The notes under the pieces: model-generated
Seen by the model: the letters and a program-made list of their open reading frames with translations, nothing else
Databases searched by the model: none
Told to the model about the DNA's origin: nothing
Source of the DNA: an uncultured Lachnospiraceae bacterium
Lineage (GTDB): Bacteria > Bacillota_A > Clostridia > Lachnospirales > Lachnospiraceae
Assembly: GCA_905200565.1 (NCBI GenBank)
Contig: CAJKKX010000169.1
Coordinates: 1-5,800 of the forward strand
Length of the DNA stretch: 5,800 nucleotides
Direction: 5' to 3'
Program-made: the position numbers and the translations under genes
In this document: piece after piece, positions 4,969-5,800 of the stretch
Numbering within the stretch: position 1 is the stretch's first letter
How the letters are laid out: each line of letters begins with the position of its first letter

Positions 4969-5800
4969 ATGCAGCAGACAGACGAACTGGTAGAAGAGAG
5001 ATTTGCTCTTGCAGCGGAGCGCATCGCGCAGATCGCAGGCAAAGCGGAGGTACCGGAGCCGTTTGACGGTTATTTTCGGCGGACGGCGGTATTTATTTTG
5101 CAGATAAAGGAAATGCTTGCGGAGCTTTCAGAGGGAAGGACGAAGGAATATTCGCTGGAAAAGTGGCAGCAGGTAAACCATGCGCTTTATGAGGATATCC
5201 TTCCGGAGCAATATGAGACAAGCTATGGAAATCCGGCTTATGCGGTGGAAACTCTGGGAGAGGTACACGGACGGATTCTTTCTTTTTTATATGCGGAAAT
5301 CCGCAGCATGATCCCGGCGGCGTTTGAGGGGGATCTGGAGGATATCGCTTCTCTGTGCGAGCTGTTTATCGAGGTTTACAACTGCTTTGAGGAAGACGAG
5401 CTGCCCACGTACCGGCAGATTCAGCAGATCGTGTACTGGCATGTGAGCGATTACGCCGATCTGCTTGTGGAAAAACGCCTTCGCAGCTCGGTCGATCCTT
5501 CTGTGGATTTTGCGGCGCGCATTGTGATGGAGTCTGATCTGTCGGATCTGCGCTATCTCTATAAATATGGAGAATACGTTTCCGAAAATGAGCTGCAGAC
5601 GGCGGCATTCTTAAACTCTCTTCCGCAGGCGGAGATCGACCGGATGGCGTCGGTGTACACGGAAGGCTACCGCATCGGTTTTATTCTCGGAAAGAAGGAT
5701 CTTTCGAAGAAGAAAACGGTCAATATCCGCTACCGGCTCGGCTTTGAGCGGATGATCCGCAGCGCGATCGAAAATTTTGCGCAGATGGGGCTTAAACCGG
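4969..5800 (+). CDS. Probable leucyl-aminopeptidase-like protein, N-terminal part (partial at 3')
   Basis: The ATG at 4969 follows AAAGGAG (4956-4962) by six bases and opens a frame that stays free of stops to the window end: 277 codons plus one base. The product is acidic, soluble and largely helical, with no signal peptide or membrane segment. Distinctive blocks are ILPEQYETSYGNPAYA (77-92), VMESDLSDLRYLYKYGEYVS (186-205), YTEGYRIGFILG (230-241) and NIRYRLGFERMIR (252-264). I associate these with a Lachnospiraceae family annotated as leucyl aminopeptidase, related to M29 metallopeptidases. The expected metal-binding residues would lie beyond the window, so the activity is inferred from memory, not seen. 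That the gene is real is nearly certain; the function is tentative. The 55-base gap to the membrane-protein gene has no clear terminator. Confidence 0.85.
   Translation, partial: MQQTDELVEERFALAAERIAQIAGKAEVPEPFDGYFRRTAVFILQIKEMLAELSEGRTKEYSLEKWQQVNHALYEDILPEQYETSYGNPAYAVETLGEVHGRILSFLYAEIRSMIPAAFEGDLEDIASLCELFIEVYNCFEEDELPTYRQIQQIVYWHVSDYADLLVEKRLRSSVDPSVDFAARIVMESDLSDLRYLYKYGEYVSENELQTAAFLNSLPQAEIDRMASVYTEGYRIGFILGKKDLSKKKTVNIRYRLGFERMIRSAIENFAQMGLKP

Overview
The window looks like a chromosomal stretch from a Clostridia bacterium, most likely a Lachnospiraceae. The grounds are the protein families, dense AGGAGG-type ribosome binding sites, moderate GC, and a run of small membrane proteins downstream of pyrE. 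I can defend the family level only; no rRNA or other species marker is present. All seven complete or partial genes after the first lie on the + strand, and no gap longer than 120 bases lacks a gene.

Layout. Bases 1-441 are the 3' end of a trigger-factor-type chaperone/peptidyl-prolyl isomerase gene. It ends in a 63-residue tail made only of Glu, Thr, Ala, Ser, Val and Gly. A clean intrinsic terminator (465-499) follows, and a near-consensus sigma-A-type promoter (497-525) starts inside its T-tract. That promoter should drive pyrF (OMP decarboxylase, long subfamily, 560-1486). Then come a 565-residue AAA-ATPase-like/PD-(D/E)XK nuclease-fold protein (1520-3217), pyrE (orotate phosphoribosyltransferase, 3279-3959), a 52-residue single-helix membrane protein (3971-4129), a VanZ-family protein (4145-4606, GTG start), a small three-helix membrane protein (4599-4913), and the first 277 codons of a large protein running off the window (4969-5800), probably an aminopeptidase.

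How the genes work together. PyrE and PyrF are the last two steps of UMP synthesis (orotate to OMP to UMP), so adjacency is expected; the AAA/nuclease gene between them is not. Its termination region holds a second, diverged copy of the pyrF 3' end: 1450-1480 and 3203-3233 match at 26 of 31 bases. All five differences fall at third codon positions of the pyrF frame, and the downstream copy reads V-N-D-I-N-G-A-L-E-N against V-K-D-I-N-G-A-L-E-N at the end of intact PyrF. This is the scar expected if a one-gene segment was inserted at the pyrF 3' end, leaving a displaced pyrF tail beyond it. It is the most interesting observation here. The AAA gene's own last four codons and stop are read out of frame from that pyrF remnant.

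Downstream of pyrE, overlapping or closely spaced genes (ribosome site over the pyrE stop; 8-base overlap between vanZ and the next gene) suggest one transcript carrying three small membrane proteins of unknown role.
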